A stretch of DNA of 64,000 bases, from assembly GCF_001657475.1 (NCBI RefSeq), contig NZ_LXEY01000011.1:62001-126000 (forward strand). The letters run 5' to 3'. Position numbers and translations under genes: made by a program. The notes under the pieces are model-generated. The model did not search any database. It was not told the origin of the DNA and saw only the letters and a program-made list of their open reading frames with translations. This document shows, one piece after another, positions 39,901 to 48,580 of the stretch; positions within the stretch are counted from its first letter, which is position 1; each line of letters starts with the position of its first letter. The DNA is from Enteractinococcus helveticum. GTDB taxonomy: Bacteria > Actinomycetota > Actinomycetes > Actinomycetales > Micrococcaceae.

Positions 39901-41011
39901 TCGCGGGGCCATTGTGGGCACCGGAGATGATCTGCAGGCCCTGCAACGTGATTTGGCCGGACAGAACCAGACTGCGCTGGCGGCATCGCTGACCGAGGCG
40001 GCTAAAGAACGCGGAGTGAGGCTGCCCAAATCCGGGCAACCCGGCGCCAAGCCGCAGCCCAAGCGGCCGCAGCAACGCCACAGTGCGCCAACGCCTCCAA
40101 CGCCGTCGTTGGAACCACAGACCGGGCTGACGACATGGAGTTTCGGGGATCTTCCTGAGACGGTCGAAACCTCAATTTGGACGGGAACGGCACACCAGCA
40201 GGTCACCGGCTATCCGGGGCTGCAGTCCGAGGATCAGGCCTCGCCGTCGGCAGCGCTGGTGATCCTGCGCACCGAGGGCGAGCAACGTGCCGTGCACCGC
40301 GGCGGCGTCATCGCGCTCTTACAGGCCGAGTTGCCCAATCCACAACGCTATATTCTGGATCACCTCTCGGCGACCGAAAAGCTTGCGTTTGCACATTCGC
40401 CCTATAAGGACAGTGCCGCGCTGGTGACTGACTGTACGCGAACCGCCATTGATGCCCTGGTACCTGATGCGTTGCCGATGACTGCAGCGGCCTACCAGGT
40501 ACTGAAGCAACAGGTGCACGAAGAACTCATCGACACGACCTTCAACGTCACGACCGTGGTCGCTGAAATCTTGAACCTCTCACGAGAGGTTGATCGCCGG
40601 ATTCGCAAGATCCGTTCCCTTGCCCTGGCGGCTGCGGCAGCCGATTTGCGTGCCCAACATGACCAGTTGATCGGACCCAAATTTGTGTCAACCACCGGGT
40701 GGACGCACTTGCGACACCTGCCCCGCTATCTGCAGGCGATGAACCTGCGCATGGACAAGCTGGATGCTGGCGGCGCGCTGCAACGCGATGGATTGAATAC
40801 ACAGGCAGTTCACGAGTTAGAACACGCCTACGAGGACCTAAAAACCCAGGCCCCCGCAGGCGTGCCCACACCGGCCGCAATACAAGAGATCTTTTGGTTG
40901 CTCCAAGAATTACGGGTGTCGCTCTTTGCCCAGGAACTGGGCACCGCGGCCAGTGTGAGTGAAAAGCGTTTGCGGCAGGCCATCAAAGCCGCCGCAGCAG
41001 CATTGCATTAG
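36947..41011 (+). CDS. hrpA: ATP-dependent RNA helicase HrpA
   Basis: Very large DEAH-box RNA helicase (1354 aa), implicated in other bacteria in mRNA processing and rescue of stalled ribosomes. Motif I GETGSGKTTQLPKM (about residue 43), motif II IIDEAHERSLNIDFLLG (about 138), motif III TSATIDPESFA, motif V TNVAETSLTVPGIKYVID (about 310) and motif VI QRSGRAGRTSPG (about 358) are all present, followed by the HA2/OB region and the HrpA-specific C-terminal domain. ATG at 36947 (MSHTSASQL) is chosen; the upstream in-frame extension overlaps the preceding terminator. Its stop overlaps the stop of the convergent HIT gene. Confidence 0.95.
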   Translation: MSHTSASQLPAITFPEDLPVSQHREHIMAQLAEHQVVIVAGETGSGKTTQLPKMCLALGLGQTGMIGHTQPRRIAARSVAERVAEELGQDIGATVGYQVRFTSEVSDDTRLKVMTDGILLAEIQHDPTLSKYSVIIIDEAHERSLNIDFLLGYLKRLLAKRADLKVIITSATIDPESFAEHFADANGNPAPIVEVSGRTYPVEIRYRPLTQQALPDDPDDDADDLEDARDPLDAIADAVDELSHEAPGDILIFFPGEREIRDAAEILGPRVARNPRLTNAEILPLFGRLSLQDQQRVFRPGNNPRIVLATNVAETSLTVPGIKYVIDTGTARISRYSQRTKVQRLPIERISQASAQQRSGRAGRTSPGIAIRLYSEEDFTARPEFTDPEILRTSLASVILHMASINIIDTAEELDAFPFLQAPEHKQITDGVTLLTELGALNTGNPVTVRGRGGRWVTRTFTAGTITPLGRRLARLPVAPRLGRMILAAETYDVVPEVLVLAAGLTIQDPRERPEEHRAAADALHKRFTDEKSDFSALLNLWNYLHEQQRELSGNQFRKLCRREFINYLRVREWQDLVRQLRQIAREVGIKTGSKTVDAVAHHDGVHQALLTGLLSHIGSWDERRKQYQGARGSRFAIFPGSGLFKQRHDFVMAAELVETSRLWARQVAAVEPEWIEEAAGSIAKVNTSDPYWSRRNGTAMARQRVTVYGVTIVTDRPVRYYNVDRAAARDLLIRHALIDGEWNTRHHFFKRNLQRLAEVEELETRLRRRDLMVSEDALYEFYDARIPEHAVSQRHFDAWWRKQRHEDPELLDFDPAKLMAAEATDLDIDQFPDVFVHPTPTGDVELPLHYEFKPVIAIGADASGNGQPPGPQTDGVTVTIPLALLHYMDQQRFDWLIPGLRTELITALIRGLPKPIRKQLVPAPDTAQAAAEHLEATADPAADQFYTELGTFLRQTKHQPVGSDDWAPEKLPPHLRFNYQVVDDRGAIVGTGDDLQALQRDLAGQNQTALAASLTEAAKERGVRLPKSGQPGAKPQPKRPQQRHSAPTPPTPSLEPQTGLTTWSFGDLPETVETSIWTGTAHQQVTGYPGLQSEDQASPSAALVILRTEGEQRAVHRGGVIALLQAELPNPQRYILDHLSATEKLAFAHSPYKDSAALVTDCTRTAIDALVPDALPMTAAAYQVLKQQVHEELIDTTFNVTTVVAEILNLSREVDRRIRKIRSLALAAAAADLRAQHDQLIGPKFVSTTGWTHLRHLPRYLQAMNLRMDKLDAGGALQRDGLNTQAVHELEHAYEDLKTQAPAGVPTPAAIQEIFWLLQELRVSLFAQELGTAASVSEKRLRQAIKAAAAALH

Positions 41012-41436
41012 TCTGCTGGGACGAATTCGCCGTGGCCTGCGTCGCGCAGTGCGGCACGCAAGTCGGTTGCGGCCTCGTCCATTTTCTGCTGGTCCGGTTC
41101 GCGCATGACCCTGCGCAGATCAAAATCTGCCAGGGATTGGGTCGGGAAGACGTGCAAGTGCAGGTGTGGGACCTCATAACCGGCGATCATCATCCCAGCT
41201 CGAGCGGCTCCCAGTCCGGCTACCTGCGCAGCCCCAATCCGCGAGGCGACCGTGTAGAGGTGGGCGTTGAGGTCTTCATCCACGCCGGTCCACATATCGA
41301 CTTCTTGGCGTGGGACCACCAGGGTGTGCCCGTAGGACAACGGGTTGATGTCTAAGAACGCCACGCATTTTTCGTCTTGCCAAATGAAGCGACCGGGGAT
41401 GTCGCCGTCAATAATTTTGGTGAAAATTGTAGCCAT
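41008..41436 (-). CDS. HIT family hydrolase
   Basis: Histidine-triad nucleotide-binding protein hydrolysing nucleoside phosphoramidates or dinucleotides. The HIT motif HLHLHVFP (HxHxHxx) lies near residue 100; the N-terminal IFTKIIDGDIPGRFIWQDEKC and NPLSYGHTLVVPRQEV are typical of the HinT/protein kinase C inhibitor-like branch. 142 aa from ATG 41436. It converges on hrpA with stop codons overlapping by 4 bp. Confidence 0.93.
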   Translation of the reverse strand: MATIFTKIIDGDIPGRFIWQDEKCVAFLDINPLSYGHTLVVPRQEVDMWTGVDEDLNAHLYTVASRIGAAQVAGLGAARAGMMIAGYEVPHLHLHVFPTQSLADFDLRRVMREPDQQKMDEAATDLRAALRDAGHGEFVPAD

Positions 41437-41517
41437 GAGCTCTCCTGTATACAAAGACAACGGTATATTCCGCCACCAGTCTAGTAACCCCGGTGGCAAA
41501 AGCTCAGGGTTGAGGCG

Positions 41518-42507
41518 CTAGAGGTCGGTTGGCATGTCTCCGGGGGCTTCCCCGGTGGCGACCGGATGATCGCGGGATGAGGACCATGCCGACCAGGAGC
41601 CCGGATACAGGGCCCCTTCAAACCCAGCAAGGGCTAGTCCCAGCACGGTTTTGGAGGCGGTGACCCCGGAACCGCAATAGGCGGTGACGGCGGATTCGGG
41701 TTGGACCCCGTGGCGGGCAAAATATTCGCGTAACTGTGCTGCCGGCAGGAAACGACCCGAGGCATCGGTCAGGTCTGCTCCGGGGGCGGAGACCGCCGAG
41801 GGAATATGACCGGCCACCGGGTCGAGCGGCTCTTCTTGCCCCGTGTAGCGCTCAAAGGCGCGGGCATCCAGCAGGATCCCATGATTCTGGACGAATTCGG
41901 GGACCTGCTCAGTATCAACCACCGGCATCTTGCCCCAGGACAGATAGGCCGAACCAATGCGCGGCAGGACTTCTCCGGCGTGCAACGGCAGATCAGCATT
42001 GCGCCAGGCGTCCAGGCCGCCATCAAGCACATAGACTTCTTTTTTGCCCGCATATCGTAGGAGCCACCAGGCGCGAGCGGCAGCCGAGGAAGCCACCGCG
42101 TCGTAGATGACCACGGTATCGCCATCGTTGAGTCCCAGCATGCGCACCGCATCGGTAAATTTCGCAGGATCCGGTAGTGGGTGCCGACCGGCGGCAGGGG
42201 CACCGTGTCCGGCAAGGTGGCTGGTCATCGACACATAGACGGCCCCGGCAATATGGCCCTGACGGTAGGCCTCATGGTTTTGCGTTGGATCCGTAGCTGA
42301 CCAGCGAACATCCCAGATCACCAGTCTGCCCAGTTCCGGCACGGGCGTGGGGGCAACAAAACCTTCGGGTTGGGTGGGCAGCTGATCGGCCAGGAGCCGG
42401 GTGCGCACTTCTAAGGTGTGTTCATCAGGCAGACTGTAGCCGGTGCGATCCAGGCCCATCCAGGCGGCCAGCACATCAACGCTGACCAATACGGGGTGGT
42501 TTGTCAC
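41518..42507 (-). CDS. sseA: Sulfurtransferase, tandem rhodanese
   Basis: Moves sulfane sulfur from thiosulfate or 3-mercaptopyruvate to cyanide or thiols. Two rhodanese domains: an inactive N-terminal one (LVIWDVRWSATDPTQNHEAYRQ, then the GDTVVIYDA segment) and an active C-terminal one with the nucleophile Cys in AYCGSGVTASKTV (about residue 275). The CGSGVTA loop is shared by thiosulfate and mercaptopyruvate enzymes, so the donor is open. GTG at 42507 is preceded by TTGGAGG, which decides the start; 329 aa. Confidence 0.88.
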   Translation of the reverse strand: MTNHPVLVSVDVLAAWMGLDRTGYSLPDEHTLEVRTRLLADQLPTQPEGFVAPTPVPELGRLVIWDVRWSATDPTQNHEAYRQGHIAGAVYVSMTSHLAGHGAPAAGRHPLPDPAKFTDAVRMLGLNDGDTVVIYDAVASSAAARAWWLLRYAGKKEVYVLDGGLDAWRNADLPLHAGEVLPRIGSAYLSWGKMPVVDTEQVPEFVQNHGILLDARAFERYTGQEEPLDPVAGHIPSAVSAPGADLTDASGRFLPAAQLREYFARHGVQPESAVTAYCGSGVTASKTVLGLALAGFEGALYPGSWSAWSSSRDHPVATGEAPGDMPTDL

Positions 42508-42721
42508 TGGGCGCCTCCAACACAGTTGGCACGGAACGGTCCATCGTTTTGTGTGACACGGAGTGTGCCAGTTCGCTGCGGAATTTTCACATCCTCCACA
42601 ATAGCCCGGGCAGAGCTGGATTGCACGGTTAGCGCATTTAATCACCGAACTCTAGGGCAACCCGAGCTTCCTTGCTACACTGTAGGCCGAGTTCATCACG
42701 TCAGAAGGGGAACCCACCAGC

Positions 42722-43141
42722 ATGTCGTCAGCTTCATCGCCTCGGCCCCGCACCCGCAATACGTGGCAGAAACAGGCCATCGATACGATCTTAGATCACA
42801 GCCCAGACTTCTTGTCGGCCCAACAGGTCCACCAGTCAGTGGCCGAATCGGGCAGGACAGTTTCGTTAGCGACCGTGTATCGAGTGTTGCAATCCCAGGT
42901 GGAAGACGGCGTCGTCGACATTCTCGCATTGGACGACGGCCAAACCCTGTTTCGCAAATGTGCCTCGACCGGACATCACCATCACCTCGTGTGTCGCAAC
43001 TGTCGGGCAACCCAAGAGATTGAGGCTCCGAAAATTGAGCAATGGGCCGATCACGTGGGTGAAGATTTCGGCTACACCGACATTAATCACACGCTCGAAA
43101 TTTACGGGCTGTGCCCGCAATGTGCACAAGCTGCCACTTAA
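42722..43141 (+). CDS. zur: Fur-family repressor, probably Zur
   Basis: Metal-responsive DNA-binding regulator of 139 aa. The N-terminal winged helix (RNTWQKQAIDTIL to TVSLATVYRVLQSQ, about residues 10-60) is followed by the metal-sensing GHHHHLVCRNC and the structural YGLCPQCAQ (about 80-135). The zinc ABC transporter convergent to it supports Zur over Fur or PerR. A candidate operator lies upstream of the transporter's binding-protein gene. AAGGGGA precedes the ATG. Metal specificity is inferred from context. Confidence 0.85.
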   Translation: MSSASSPRPRTRNTWQKQAIDTILDHSPDFLSAQQVHQSVAESGRTVSLATVYRVLQSQVEDGVVDILALDDGQTLFRKCASTGHHHHLVCRNCRATQEIEAPKIEQWADHVGEDFGYTDINHTLEIYGLCPQCAQAAT

Positions 43142-43154
43142 TCACCAGCGGTGG

Positions 43155-43175
43155 CTAGATGCTAGATGCTAGATG
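43155..43175. repeat. Three tandem CTAGATG heptamers
   Basis: CTAGATG occurs three times head to tail just after the zur stop, and the ABC ATPase gene's stop codon (43169-43171, minus strand) lies inside the array. A change in copy number would shift or extend the end of the ATPase. Confidence 0.9.
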
Positions 43176-43996
43176 CTGCGGTGACCGTAACCGGCGGTGT
43201 GTTCTTCGACCTCGTGCGCATCGCCCTCGGCAGTGCATTCGGGTAGTTCCACCACGGTGGTGCCATTGACGTCGGCCGGCTCGTGCAGGCTGCCCAGTCC
43301 GTAAGCTGTTTCTAAGTTTTCGCGAGTCAGGACATCTGCCGGTGCTCCGGCGGCGATGACTTTGCCGTCCATCAGAATCACGTGATCTGCGGCGGCGGCT
43401 TCATCCAGATCGTGAGTGGTCAAAATAACCGAGTGGCCGTGTTCTTCTACCTCGGCGTGAATGACGTCGTCGATGATGCGCATTGAGGTCAAATCCAGGC
43501 CCGTCATCGGCTCATCCAACACCAGAATCTCATGACCTTGAGCAATGCCCTGGGCCACATAGACGCGTTGGCGTTGTCCACCGGAGAGTTCTTCCAGGTG
43601 GCGATGTTTGAGATCCGTAATGTTCATAACATTCATCGCGTAATTGATGGCCGAGCGGTCATGCGAGCGGAACATGCCAAACCAGCCGCGCTGGGCGTAG
43701 CGGCCCATTGACACGACGTCTTTAACGGTAATGGGCGTGCCCGTGGGGAACACAACCGACTGCATGACAAACGAAATGTCTTGCTTGACCTCTTTCACCG
43801 GCTTACCCATGACGCGGATTTCCCCGGCACTAGGCGACAAGATCCCGGCAATGGCCTGCAGCAGGGTGGTCTTGCCCGAGCCGTTCGGCCCGATGACGGC
43901 GGTAATTTTGCCCTGCGGGATGGTGAAACTGGATGCCGAAACGGCTCGATGGGAGCCACGATATAACACAATGTCGTGGCCTGCTACGAGAGTCAT
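43169..43996 (-). CDS. znuC: Zinc/manganese ABC transporter ATP-binding protein
   Basis: ATPase of the metal importer. Walker A GPNGSGKTTLLQAI (about residue 37), signature ELSGGQRQRVYVAQ (about 138), Walker B ILVLDEPMTGLDL and H-loop ILTTHDLDEAA are present. 275 aa with a C-terminal tail containing EVEEHTAGYGHRSI. Its start overlaps the permease stop by 4 bp. The stop sits in the CTAGATG repeat. Confidence 0.9.
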   Translation of the reverse strand: MTLVAGHDIVLYRGSHRAVSASSFTIPQGKITAVIGPNGSGKTTLLQAIAGILSPSAGEIRVMGKPVKEVKQDISFVMQSVVFPTGTPITVKDVVSMGRYAQRGWFGMFRSHDRSAINYAMNVMNITDLKHRHLEELSGGQRQRVYVAQGIAQGHEILVLDEPMTGLDLTSMRIIDDVIHAEVEEHGHSVILTTHDLDEAAAADHVILMDGKVIAAGAPADVLTRENLETAYGLGSLHEPADVNGTTVVELPECTAEGDAHEVEEHTAGYGHRSI

Positions 43997-44865
43997 GAGG
44001 CTCCTTGCTTAGCGAAAGTCGCGCTTCGGCGACGTCGGTGAATTGCACCGGTGAGTTCTCGGATCAGCAACACTAGGAAGAATCCCACGATCGCGACCAG
44101 GGCCATGGAGGCGCCCGCGGCAGTTCCCAGATGGTAACTGAATATCAATCCAACAGTAACAGACACCACGCCAATGATCAGCGACGCCAAAATCATTCTG
44201 GGCACGGTGCGGGTAATTAATGCGGCCGTGGCGGCCGGGCCAATCAGTAGCCCGAGCACCAATAATGTCCCAACGGCCTGGAAGGATCCAATGACTGCCG
44301 CAGCGATCATCATCAATAACAACCAGTGCGTCAGCTGTGGGCGCATTCCCAGCGCCTCGGCTTTATCCGGAGAAAACGACAGCGCCATCAGCGGCCGGTA
44401 TAACAGTAGCGAGACCACCCCAACGCCGATCACAAATAGCAGTTGCATTTGGATATCAGCCCAGCTGACGCCCAGCGCGTCACCGAATAAGATGGCGGTC
44501 AACGAACCTTGGAAGCTATCGGCACGGGAAATGACGACGACGCCCAGGGCCATCATGCCCACAAACAACAAGCCAATGGCAGTGTCTTCTTTTAGGCTGG
44601 TGGTCCGGTAGACCAGCTCCATCAGACTCACCATAACGATCGCTGCCAGCGCGGCCCCAAGATAGGGCGAGAACCCGAACAGCACCGCGGCGGCAATGCC
44701 GGGGACCACACCGTGGACAAAGGCATCGCCAAAAAAGCTCATCCCGCGCAGCACCAGCCACACGCCCACGAAACTCGACATCAAGGCAGCCAAGAGTCCC
44801 CCGAGCAGTGCTCGGATTTGAAAACCAGCCTGGAATGGTTCGACCACCCAGTTCAGTAACTCCAC
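43993..44865 (-). CDS. znuB: Zinc/manganese ABC transporter permease
   Basis: ABC-3 type membrane subunit, 290 aa, with about eight hydrophobic segments. The conserved AFVHGVVPGIAAAVL and the ABC-3 loop region MRPQLTHWLLLMMIAAAVI with VLGLLIGPAATAAL are recognisable. It forms a three-gene unit with the ATPase (4-bp overlap) and the binding protein upstream (31-bp gap). Confidence 0.9.
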   Translation of the reverse strand: MELLNWVVEPFQAGFQIRALLGGLLAALMSSFVGVWLVLRGMSFFGDAFVHGVVPGIAAAVLFGFSPYLGAALAAIVMVSLMELVYRTTSLKEDTAIGLLFVGMMALGVVVISRADSFQGSLTAILFGDALGVSWADIQMQLLFVIGVGVVSLLLYRPLMALSFSPDKAEALGMRPQLTHWLLLMMIAAAVIGSFQAVGTLLVLGLLIGPAATAALITRTVPRMILASLIIGVVSVTVGLIFSYHLGTAAGASMALVAIVGFFLVLLIRELTGAIHRRRRSATFAKQGAS

Positions 44866-44896
44866 TACTTGGCGTCCTTCCTGTAGGTTTGCATGG

Positions 44897-45877
44897 TTAG
44901 TTTAGAGCCTCGGCCAGGGCTTTGGCGTTATACAGCATTGCTTGTTGATAGGTTTCGGCCTCGGAACCTGGTTCTCCGACCGCGGATTCATAGAGTTCAA
45001 CCACCGGGATGGTGCCACCGGTTTCCTCTGACAGCGCCTGAATCATCCGATTGGTATTGGACTTCGAGGTCACCAGCGCATCGGCACCTTGGTCATTGAG
45101 CAACTGGGTCAGCTGAGCCAGATCTTGAGACGAGGGCTCCCCATCGGTAGAACCGCCTGGAATGACTACACCTTCAATTTGGACGCCGTAGCGGTCAGCA
45201 AAGTAGCCATAGGCTGCGTGATCGGTAACCAGTCGTGCGGATTCGACATCGGCAAGGGTTGCTTCCATTTGTGCATCGACGTCGCGCAGCTCTTCGGCAA
45301 CTTCGGTACCGCATGAGGTATAGGTGTCATCGCCGGTCACCTCGGCAAGCTTGGCCCCGATCAATTCAGCGCCATCAGCCATTCGGGACACATCCATCCA
45401 AATGTGTGGATCGTGCGCGCCGTGGTCATGATCATCTGCACTGTCTTCTGCACCGTGCTCTGCTTCGTGATCGTGGTGGTGTTCTTCCAGTGACAGAGGC
45501 TCCAGCTGCGGGGCGAGTTCAAAAACCTCGGCGCCGTCGGTCACAGCGTTATCAATCGAGCGTTGCATTGACGATTCCAAGCCCAGACCGTTGGTCACCA
45601 CCAGGTCAGCAGAGATCATGTCGGCTATTTGGGCACTGGAGGCTTCAAACTGGTGCGGATCATCGCCAGGGCCCATCAACACTTGAGTCTCGCCGCCGGC
45701 GCACTCGGTCACCTGGCCAGCAACCGATCCCACCTGGGTAGTGGTGGCGACAACTGTGCCAGTGGCTTTGGCAGCGGCGTCGTCATCGCCGGTCCCGGAG
45801 CTACAGGCCGACAGCGCCAATCCGAACACCGACAGCATTGTCGCGACCGTCAGCGTGCGCTTGGGGTGTGTATGCAT
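44897..45877 (-). CDS. znuA: Zinc-binding lipoprotein of the ABC importer
   Basis: Extracellular metal-capture protein, 326 aa from ATG 45877. A lipoprotein signal peptide (MHTHPKRTLTVATMLSVFGL then ALSAC) gives a lipidated Cys near residue 26. A His/Asp/Glu-rich loop (about residues 130-160, containing EEHHHDHEAEHG) and the metal ligands in DPHIWMDVS and VTDHAAYGYFADRYG mark the ZnuA group rather than manganese-specific relatives. A 23-bp palindrome ends 65 bp upstream of the start. It leads the znuA-znuB-znuC operon. Confidence 0.9.
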   Translation of the reverse strand: MHTHPKRTLTVATMLSVFGLALSACSSGTGDDDAAAKATGTVVATTTQVGSVAGQVTECAGGETQVLMGPGDDPHQFEASSAQIADMISADLVVTNGLGLESSMQRSIDNAVTDGAEVFELAPQLEPLSLEEHHHDHEAEHGAEDSADDHDHGAHDPHIWMDVSRMADGAELIGAKLAEVTGDDTYTSCGTEVAEELRDVDAQMEATLADVESARLVTDHAAYGYFADRYGVQIEGVVIPGGSTDGEPSSQDLAQLTQLLNDQGADALVTSKSNTNRMIQALSEETGGTIPVVELYESAVGEPGSEAETYQQAMLYNAKALAEALN

Positions 45878-45941
45878 CAAGAATCCTTTGAGAAAAGAGG
45901 GAATGAGGCAACGTCGAGTCTCCGACGTCCACCACCAAACA

Positions 45942-45964
45942 CTAATGCAAACAATTCGCATTAG
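45942..45964. promoter_or_regulatory. Candidate Zur operator upstream of znuA
   Basis: Perfect inverted repeat CTAATGC-N9-GCATTAG, an AT-rich dyad of the size Fur-family repressors bind, located between the znuA start and the neighbouring operon. Assigning it to Zur is inference from position; the core differs in detail from the mycobacterial and streptomycete Zur boxes I recall. Confidence 0.5.
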
Positions 45965-45988
45965 CAATAATCGTGCCAGGCTTGGCAC

Positions 45989-47083
45989 TTATAGGGCCGG
46001 CTCTCCCCCGGCCCTGCCCATTTGCTGACGAATATTGACTCGTTGCGACTGGGTGATATCGCGGATCTCGCCGACCAACACTTCGATGACGTCTTCTAAG
46101 AACAGGATTCCTACAGTTATACCGTTGGCGTCCTGCACCCGAGCCATGTGCACGCCAATGCGCTGCATGACCGTCAAGGTGTCGTCGATATGTTTATCCA
46201 CCGTAACGTTGACCATCGAACGTATACGGTTGACCGGGATCGGGGCGGTATAGCGTTCACTCGGAATCGACATCAGGTCTTTGATGTGCAGGTACCCAAT
46301 CAGGGTGTTATCGGATGAGTCTTCGACGACGAGTCGCGACAACCCGGTTTTGCGAACGGCTTGGTCAAAGTCCTCTGGAGTGGCCGTTGAGTCGATCGAG
46401 ACGATCTGATCAATCGGGACCATCACTTCGCCTGCTGGCACATCTGAGAAACCCAGTGCCCCAGACAGCAGCCCGGTTTGGTCATCAACCAGACCGGTAC
46501 GTTGTGATTCCTCAACAATGGATTGGACCTCTTCTAAGGTATAGGTGGAGGTCACCTCTTGCTTGGGTTCAACCCGGAACAGGCGCAGAATAATGTTGGC
46601 TGACCAATTGAGAATGCGGATGACCGGGCGAAAGACCTTTTCCAGGAATACCAACGGAGGCGCCAGAACAAGCACTGCCCGATCGGCGATACTGACCGCA
46701 GCGTTTTTTGGCACCATTTCGCCAAAGGTGACGTGCAAGAACGTCACGATGACCAGCGCCAGGATGAAGGCAATCGTGCCGGCAAATGCTGGGTCGATGC
46801 CCAGCGCTTCCAGTGGGACGGCGAAAATATAGGCGATCGCGGGCTCAGATACGTTCAAGATTAACAGCGAACACACCGTGATGCCCAGCTGACAGATGGC
46901 CAGAATATCGGTGACGTGTTCCATAGCAAACAGGGCGTATTTGGCAAGCTTGGAGCCGTCTTCAACCCGGGGTTCAATCTGTGCTCGGCGTGCGCCCATA
47001 ACCGCGAACTCACCGGCGACGAAGAACGCGTTGCCAGCTAGCAAAACGATCAGCCATAGTAGGCCAGGAATGTGCTCGCTCAT
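45989..47083 (-). CDS. CNNM/HlyC-type protein with CBS pair
   Basis: Membrane protein of the hemolysin C/CNNM group linked to Mg2+ or Co2+ transport. The N-terminal DUF21 domain has three to four helices (about residues 1-150; FVAGEFAVMGARRAQIE is typical), followed by two CBS domains (about 200-345). At 364 aa it lacks the C-terminal CorC/HlyC domain, unlike its upstream partner. The ATG overlaps that gene's stop by 4 bp. Confidence 0.85.
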   Translation of the reverse strand: MSEHIPGLLWLIVLLAGNAFFVAGEFAVMGARRAQIEPRVEDGSKLAKYALFAMEHVTDILAICQLGITVCSLLILNVSEPAIAYIFAVPLEALGIDPAFAGTIAFILALVIVTFLHVTFGEMVPKNAAVSIADRAVLVLAPPLVFLEKVFRPVIRILNWSANIILRLFRVEPKQEVTSTYTLEEVQSIVEESQRTGLVDDQTGLLSGALGFSDVPAGEVMVPIDQIVSIDSTATPEDFDQAVRKTGLSRLVVEDSSDNTLIGYLHIKDLMSIPSERYTAPIPVNRIRSMVNVTVDKHIDDTLTVMQRIGVHMARVQDANGITVGILFLEDVIEVLVGEIRDITQSQRVNIRQQMGRAGGEPAL

Positions 47084-48426
47084 GCGTCCTCCTTCGCAGT
47101 AGACATTGGCTGGTCAAGATCGGAGTCTTCAGGCATGTATTTCACACGTTCGATCCGGTGGCCATCAATGCGACGAACTTCCAAGACGCCGTTATCCAGA
47201 TCGACGGTGTCGCCGACGTCAGCGACTCGGCCAAGTTCGGCCATGATGAATCCGCCAACGGTCTCATAGGCTTCATCTTCTTCGATGATCAGCCCTGGAA
47301 TATAGGTCATGACTTCATCGGGGCGTAGCCTGGCTGGGAAAAACCAGCCACCGTCGGCACTTTGTAATACCCCGGGGCTCAGCCGGTCATGTTCGTCGGC
47401 AACTTCACCTACGATTTCTTCTACGAGGTCTTCCAGGGTGACAACGCCTGCGGTACCACCATATTCATCGACGACGACCGCCATCTGGAATGGGGCCTCA
47501 CGTAGATCGGTGATGAGGGTATCCAAATTGACCGATTCGGGGACTCGAGTGATCTCGCTGGTAATTGTTGCAGCAGACAGTTGGCTACGTTTTGTACGCG
47601 GTACAGCAATGGCCTTTTTGATGTGCAGCACACCGCGAATTTCATCGGCGTGGCCCTCGGTCACCGGAAAGCGCGAGTACCCGGTGGAGCGGGCAACCGC
47701 CAATACGTCGTCAAGACTTTGATCAGCCTCGACGGTCTCCATGTCCATGCGCGGGGTCATCACATCGGCTGCGGTGCGCTCACTAAATTTCAAGGTTCGA
47801 TCCACGAAGGCGGCCGTTTTGACATCCAAGGTCCCCATCTCAGCCGAACGGCGCACCAACGACGAGAGCTCTTCAGGGGTTCGCGCACCAGACAGCTCTT
47901 CTTGCGTCGCCATTCCAAACAGGCTCAAGACCCAGTTGGAGAAGTTATTCAATCCTGCAATAATCGGGCGGAAGATCGCGGTAAAGATTAGTTGGGGGCG
48001 GGCCAGCAGTCGCGCAACAGGCATGGCTTGAGCCAATGAAAGATTCTTTGGCACCAGCTCACCGATCAGCATCGACAAACCCGTACCAATGATCATGGCC
48101 AGGGTCAGCGACACCGAGTAATTCAGTGCTTGGTTGTCGCCCAAGATGGCTTCTAGCGGGACCTGAAAGAGTACGCCCAGTGAAGGCTCTAAGAAAAAGC
48201 CCGTCAACAGCGCGGTCAAGGTGATGCCTAATTGGCACGATGACAGCTGTGTCGACAACGACTTCAATGCTTTGAGCACCGGTTCGGCGCCCTTGTCGCC
48301 GTCGTCGACCATCCGTTGGACCGTTGGTACATCCAGGGATATCAGCGAGAATTCCACCGCGACGAAAAAGCCATTGCCCAGAATCAGCAGCATGCTGACG
48401 CCGAACAGTAACCATTCCACTAGCAC
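47080..48426 (-). CDS. CNNM/HlyC-type protein with CorC domain
   Basis: 448-aa homologue of the downstream gene: DUF21 membrane domain (FFVAVEFSLISLDVPTVQR, about residues 20-170), CBS pair (about 205-330, with VVDEYGGTAGVVTLEDL) and a CorC/HlyC domain at the C-terminus (about 345-430, including YETVGGFIMAELG). Such tandem pairs are common in actinobacteria and may form heteromers. GTG at 48426 is used, with GTG 48420 possible. It is a likely divalent-cation export or regulation protein; the exact role is unproven. Confidence 0.85.
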   Translation of the reverse strand: MLVEWLLFGVSMLLILGNGFFVAVEFSLISLDVPTVQRMVDDGDKGAEPVLKALKSLSTQLSSCQLGITLTALLTGFFLEPSLGVLFQVPLEAILGDNQALNYSVSLTLAMIIGTGLSMLIGELVPKNLSLAQAMPVARLLARPQLIFTAIFRPIIAGLNNFSNWVLSLFGMATQEELSGARTPEELSSLVRRSAEMGTLDVKTAAFVDRTLKFSERTAADVMTPRMDMETVEADQSLDDVLAVARSTGYSRFPVTEGHADEIRGVLHIKKAIAVPRTKRSQLSAATITSEITRVPESVNLDTLITDLREAPFQMAVVVDEYGGTAGVVTLEDLVEEIVGEVADEHDRLSPGVLQSADGGWFFPARLRPDEVMTYIPGLIIEEDEAYETVGGFIMAELGRVADVGDTVDLDNGVLEVRRIDGHRIERVKYMPEDSDLDQPMSTAKEDA

Positions 48427-48580
48427 CGGAGATCACCGCCCCGGCCTGTGCTATTTTGTTGACTCAGCGGCCAACTCGGAGGCTCCATTTCGTTCGCCGG
48501 AGCGTGGCGAATTGTTCTGTGATTCGTGCATTGAGCACGTCTGTCATCGTCCATGATGCACCTATTATAGGGCCTTTTGA

